Shown one piece after another: positions 15,480-18,461 of a stretch of 18,461 nt of DNA (positions within the stretch are counted from its first letter, which is position 1; the number at the start of each line of letters is the position of its first letter). The position numbers and the translations under genes were made by a program. The notes below the pieces were generated by a model, which saw nothing but the letters and a program-made list of their open reading frames with translations, made no database searches and was not told the DNA's origin. This DNA is from CALMEC01 sp031372145 (GTDB taxonomy: Bacteria; Actinomycetota; Thermoleophilia; Miltoncostaeales; Miltoncostaeaceae): assembly GCA_031372145.1 (NCBI GenBank), contig JANMKR010000199.1, positions 1 to 18,461 of the forward strand, written 5' to 3'.

Positions 15480-15503
15480 ATTTGCCGCCGACGTCGCACA
15501 AAT
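15480..15503. terminator. Weak bidirectional hairpin between convergent genes
   Basis: ATTTG (15480-15484) pairs with CAAAT (15499-15503) around a CGACGTCG palindrome (15489-15496), directly after the Lrp stop and before the stop of the convergent DsbA-like gene. It may terminate one or both transcripts; unpaired bases inside the stem keep confidence low. Confidence 0.3.
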
Positions 15504-15534
15504 GGAATGGCGACGACCGCGCGCCACGTATTGC

Positions 15535-16389
15535 TCAGGCAGCGTGGAGCGTCCAATACATGTCGGCGCCAGCCGGAATCGGGTGGGCAACCTGGCTGAG
15601 CGCGAACCGGGCGGTGTCACGATCCAGGCCCATCGTGAGGGCGACCTCAGCCGTCGCGAGTGGCTCGCCTGCCCAGTCCAGCAGCTCGATGGCGCTCGCC
15701 GGCGTGGGTGTTCGCTCGAGCTCGGGAGCCAGGTTTGCGATCGCGACCTCATACGCCTCGACCGGGTTGAATCCGGGCACCGCGATCGCCGCCCCGGTGT
15801 CGATGCGGGCGATCTCGTAGCTCGGCGTCGTGTAGCGCCGGTGTCCGGGTGGCCCTCCCAGCTTGTGGTCGAGTGCCAGCGCAGGATCGGACGGGGAGCG
15901 GGCCGCCTTGATGTCGGCTTGCAGTTGCACGTCGACCTCGGCTCGCGTGCACCACATTGAAAGCCTGGCGGGGTCGAGCCCGACGTCCCGGGCGGCCGCG
16001 GCGATGAGCTCCGGGTCATCGAGTAGCCCGCCTGTCATCGCGCGAACCCGGAGACGGCGCAGAAGCGACTCCTCGCGCTCGGCGGCGTAGAGGCGCGTCG
16101 CGACGATCGCGCGGCAGGCGGGCTCCGACGACGCGGGCCGGGACAACGGAGCCGGGTCGATCGGCATGCCGTAGGTCCGCTGCAGGCCGGGTGCGCCCTG
16201 CGCGAGCTTCTCGGCCTCACCCGGCTCCATGGTCAGCACCACCATCCTGGTACGCCAGCGAAGCCGATCGCCGTAGTGCCAACGCAGACGCATCCGTACC
16301 GGCTCGGCCGAAAACGCAAACGGGCATGCCGGGTCGGTGAAGTGGACGATCTCGAGGACCGCGTCGCTTGCAACGATGTTCGCCGTCAC
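15535..16389 (-). CDS. DsbA-like thioredoxin-fold protein with one active-site cysteine
   Basis: A 284-residue protein of the DsbA/2-hydroxychromene-2-carboxylate isomerase-like family. The N-terminal strand leads into HFTDPACPFAFSAEP (about 16-30), which aligns with the DPxCPWCY active-site motif of DsbA-like proteins; here C22 is present but the second cysteine is replaced (CPFA), so ordinary dithiol-disulfide exchange is unlikely. A helical insertion follows, and a C-terminal portion (ATAEVALTMGLDRDTARFAL) looks like the family's closing helices. No signal peptide is seen, so it is probably cytoplasmic, like FrnE-type or glutathione-transferase-kappa-like proteins. The start is GTG 16389 with GAGAGGG eight bases upstream. 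It converges on the Lrp gene. Its role is unknown. Confidence 0.78.
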   Translation of the reverse strand: MTANIVASDAVLEIVHFTDPACPFAFSAEPVRMRLRWHYGDRLRWRTRMVVLTMEPGEAEKLAQGAPGLQRTYGMPIDPAPLSRPASSEPACRAIVATRLYAAEREESLLRRLRVRAMTGGLLDDPELIAAAARDVGLDPARLSMWCTRAEVDVQLQADIKAARSPSDPALALDHKLGGPPGHRRYTTPSYEIARIDTGAAIAVPGFNPVEAYEVAIANLAPELERTPTPASAIELLDWAGEPLATAEVALTMGLDRDTARFALSQVAHPIPAGADMYWTLHAA

Positions 16390-16635
16390 CGGTTCGTCCC
16401 TCTCCTCGCTCGATCGAAGTCAACCATCGCGTTCCCCTTCCGGGCAAGGAGACTCGCGCCGGAAGAGCTCCGGCCGTGCCGGCCATTTGGCCGATGCACT
16501 GACGGCCACTTGTGTCGTTTTCCGACACACTTGGCGTCTCGGTGCACGGAGTCCGCATACCACCCGCGGCGGGAGGCCGGCCGCGACCGCATTTCCCGCG
16601 GACGGTGCGCTCCCTGAGGCGGGCAACGTCGATCG
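16390..16635. other. Intergenic region rich in short palindromes
   Basis: About 246 bases with no convincing gene between two minus-strand genes. It holds three neat inverted repeats: CCGGA/TCCGG (16459-16473), CGGCCA/TGGCCG (16480-16493) and TGTGTCG/CGACACA (16511-16529). Confidence 0.5.
16511..16529. promoter_or_regulatory. Perfect 7-bp inverted repeat upstream of the DsbA-like gene
   Basis: TGTGTCG (16511-16517) and CGACACA (16523-16529) flank the T-rich spacer TTTTC, and the whole is itself flanked by CACTTG-like direct repeats. It lies about 120 bp before the DsbA-like start, a usual operator or promoter distance. It could equally be a hairpin ending the transcript of the upstream minus-strand gene, but there is no T tract. 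Confidence 0.35.
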
Positions 16636-17073
16636 CTACGACATGCATGAGGGACGGTGCTCGATGCGCCGACGCGCGGCCCATGGGGCCAGACGCCGCA
16701 ACCGACCGCGGATCGCCGATCCAGGGTGAGGCTCGCGGGTGCAGACCCGCAGCGCCTGGACAATCGCCTCGGTCGGGACGAACGGGTCGGCGATCGCGGC
16801 GTTGTCGCTCCCGACCGCCGCGACGATGACGTTGCTGGCTTCGGCGACCAGGATCGGAGCGGCAGGCACGCGGGCGTCATCCATGACCGCTAGGCGCGCG
16901 AGCTCAGGGGCATCGACAGGTGCGGCCGGGCGGATGACGATGCCCGTCGGATCATCGATCGACACGCGCCGTGGGCGACGTACGAGACGGCTCGCGCGGT
17001 AGGCGTCGGCCCGCGCGATGAACTCCTCTGCGCGCGCGGCGGCGAGGGCTTGGGCGATGGTCGGGTGGTTCAT
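16636..17073 (-). CDS. Small protein with GNAT-like N-terminal motif, function unknown
   Basis: A 145-residue protein. After an alanine-rich helix (IAQALAAARAEEFIARADAYRASR, about 5-28) comes IRPAAPVDAPELARLAVMDDAR, which resembles the first strand and helix of GNAT acetyltransferases, then ILVAEASNVIVAAV and ADPFVPTEAIVQALRVC. This pattern is common among small actinobacterial proteins that keep only the beginning of the GNAT fold; the acetyl-CoA pyrophosphate loop (Q/RxxGxG/A) is absent, so acetyltransferase activity is unlikely. The tail is arginine-rich. ATG 17073 has GAGGAG about six bases upstream and is preferred to the frame start at 17127, which would run into the divergent gene's promoter. 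It is divergent from a MocR-type regulator, a frequent arrangement for regulator and target, though nothing proves it here. Confidence 0.7.
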   Translation of the reverse strand: MNHPTIAQALAAARAEEFIARADAYRASRLVRRPRRVSIDDPTGIVIRPAAPVDAPELARLAVMDDARVPAAPILVAEASNVIVAAVGSDNAAIADPFVPTEAIVQALRVCTREPHPGSAIRGRLRRLAPWAARRRIEHRPSCMS

Positions 17074-17136
17074 GACTGTCTCCTCGTGGTCGTCGGAGTG
17101 AGTTGACCAGTGGTAGTCTCCCTCCACGGTGGACCG
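17074..17136. promoter_or_regulatory. Divergent promoter region of small protein and MocR-type genes
   Basis: Sixty-three bases separate the two start codons, so both promoters must overlap here or within the genes. TTGACC at 17103-17108 could be a plus-strand -35, but no good -10 is found at the right distance. Confidence 0.35.
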
Positions 17137-18461
17137 ATGAAAAGAGCCACGAAGGCACCAGCAGATGAGGCCAGTTGGCTTCGGTTCGATCGCTCCGGTA
17201 GCGAGACATTGCGGGTCGCACTCGAGCGAGCGCTACGCGACGCAATCTGCGAGGGCGCACTGCGCGTCGGGGTTCGCCTGCCCTCGTCGCGTCGCCTTGC
17301 CGAGCAGCTCGGCGTGTCCCGGGGAGTCACCAGCGACGTGTACGCGCAGCTCGAAGCCCAGGGCTTCATCCTGGTGCACGCCCGCAGCGCCCCGGTCGTC
17401 GCCGATGTCCCGACACCGATCGCACGAGCGCCCCTGCCGTCCGCCGAGCAGCCTCGGCCACCGACCCATGACATGTCGGCGACCACACCCGACATCACGT
17501 TATTTCCGCGGCGCGAATGGCTGTCCGCACTCACTCACGCGTTACGACACGCCCCCGCCCGGGCGCTCGACTACGGCGACCCGCGTGGAGATTTCAGCCT
17601 GCGCGAGACGCTTGCCGATCATCTCGGTCGCTCACGCGGCGTCGTGGCCGACCCGTCCCAAATCATCATCGTCCAGGGCGCCCGTCAAGGCGTTGACCTG
17701 CTCCTGCGCGTGCTCGCGGCTCGCGGCGCTCGACGCGTCGGCGTCGAGGACCCGTCCATGAGTAGCCAACAAGGTCAGATCGCCGCCGCGGGCCTCGAGA
17801 TCGTCGCCCGCCCAGTCGATGACGAGGGAATCGTCGCCGGGGACCTCGACGCCGACACCGTGATCGTCACCCCCGCCCACCAGCTGCCGACCGGCGTTGT
17901 GCTCAGCGGCGCGCGCCGCCGCCAGCTCCTGGCGTGGGCCCGTGAACGACCGGGGCTGCTGATCGAAGACGACTACGACGCGGAGTTCCGCTACGACCGC
18001 GAGCCGGTCCGGGCGCTCCAGGGCCTCGACCCCGAGCGCGTGGCGTACCTCGGAACCGTATCGAAATCCCTGGCGCCGGCGCTTCGCATCGGCTGGCTCA
18101 TCCTCCCGGCGGACCTCGTCGGGGAAGCAACCCAGGCGAAGTCGCTGCTGGACGCAGGCTCTCCCGCCATCGACCACCTCGCGCTCCAACGCCTGATCGA
18201 ACGCGGCGACTACGACCGCCATGTCCGCCGGGTGCGCGCCATCTACCAAACGCGGCGTGACCGGCTCACCGAGGCCATCGCACGCGAGCTGCCCGGCCTC
18301 GAGGTCGCCGGGGTGACCGCCGGGTTGCACGTGCTCGTCCGGCTGCCTGACGGTGTCGATGACGAGCTTGTCACCCGGCATGCGCGCGACGCCGGGGTCG
18401 GCGTGATGCCGCTCTCGAGCTACGCCATCATGCGTCGCCCCCACGGCGGCCTGGTCATCGG
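17137..18461 (+). CDS. MocR/PdxR-type regulator (GntR helix-turn-helix fused to aminotransferase fold), 3' truncated by window
   Basis: The frame is open from ATG 17137 to the window end (441 codons), so the C-terminus is missing. Residues about 22-85 are a GntR-type winged helix (LRVALERALRDAICEGAL, LPSSRRLAEQLGVSRGVTSDVY). A linker leads into a fold-type I aminotransferase domain with LDYGDPRGDFSLRETLADHL, VTPAHQLPTG, EDDYDAEFRYDREP (about 277-290) and the pyridoxal phosphate lysine K310 in YLGTVSKSLAPALRIGW. Such proteins are regulators that sense PLP or an amino-type ligand, not metabolic aminotransferases. Family length is about 450-500, so only a short tail is lost. No strong ribosome binding site precedes the ATG. 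The gene is divergent from the small protein at 16636-17073; other targets may lie to the right of the window. Confidence 0.9.
   Translation, partial: MKRATKAPADEASWLRFDRSGSETLRVALERALRDAICEGALRVGVRLPSSRRLAEQLGVSRGVTSDVYAQLEAQGFILVHARSAPVVADVPTPIARAPLPSAEQPRPPTHDMSATTPDITLFPRREWLSALTHALRHAPARALDYGDPRGDFSLRETLADHLGRSRGVVADPSQIIIVQGARQGVDLLLRVLAARGARRVGVEDPSMSSQQGQIAAAGLEIVARPVDDEGIVAGDLDADTVIVTPAHQLPTGVVLSGARRRQLLAWARERPGLLIEDDYDAEFRYDREPVRALQGLDPERVAYLGTVSKSLAPALRIGWLILPADLVGEATQAKSLLDAGSPAIDHLALQRLIERGDYDRHVRRVRAIYQTRRDRLTEAIARELPGLEVAGVTAGLHVLVRLPDGVDDELVTRHARDAGVGVMPLSSYAIMRRPHGGLVI

Noticed and set aside
17137..18461. Calling the right-end protein a metabolic aminotransferase
   Set aside because: A GntR helix-turn-helix precedes the aminotransferase fold, which marks a MocR-type regulator.

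Overview
The window is GC-rich (roughly two-thirds G+C by eye) bacterial DNA with densely packed genes, long spurious antisense frames and frequent stop/start overlaps. The protein families (MocR- and Lrp-type regulators, PfkB kinase, CPA2 antiporter, actinobacterial-looking small proteins) suggest a high-GC Actinomycetota, perhaps a deep-branching lineage such as Thermoleophilia/Solirubrobacterales. That placement is an inference; no rRNA or marker gene is present.

Layout. Left edge (1-52, minus): the first residues of what looks like an IS110-family transposase run off the window. 138-1163 (minus) is a G3E/CobW GTPase. After a 340-bp divergent intergenic region comes a plus-strand group: a single-barrel MetE-like zinc methyltransferase (1506-2678), a strong hairpin, a CPA2 cation:proton antiporter (2807-4102) and a class I SAM methyltransferase (4177-5085) with a doubtful start.

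The centre of interest is a minus-strand operon reading from 14917 down to 5892: metK (SAM synthetase), a PfkB kinase (probable adenosine kinase), fusion protein A (MetE-like barrel plus SAM methyltransferase), ahcY (S-adenosylhomocysteine hydrolase), fusion protein B (a paralogue of A) and an SCP-x-type thiolase. Junctions are TAATG, TGA-C-ATG, a 49-nt gap, TGATG and ATGA, so the six genes are very probably co-transcribed and mostly translationally coupled. A TetR-family gene follows on the same strand behind a hairpin. An Lrp/AsnC regulator is divergent from metK across 79 bp.

How it may work together: MetK makes SAM; the C-terminal methyltransferase domains of A and B use SAM on an unknown substrate; AhcY splits the resulting SAH to adenosine and homocysteine; the kinase would remove adenosine; the N-terminal zinc-site barrels of A and B could transfer a methyl group to homocysteine (or another thiol), closing the cycle. 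The thiolase suggests a CoA-linked substrate or product. The two-headed fusion proteins, present as two copies flanking ahcY in a dedicated SAM-cycle operon, are the best candidate for an undescribed system.

Right part: a DsbA-like protein with a single active-site cysteine (15535-16389, minus), a palindrome-rich 246-bp gap, a small conserved-looking protein (16636-17073, minus) and, divergent from it, a MocR-type GntR/aminotransferase regulator cut by the window end. No tRNA, rRNA, CRISPR array or recognisable riboswitch was seen.
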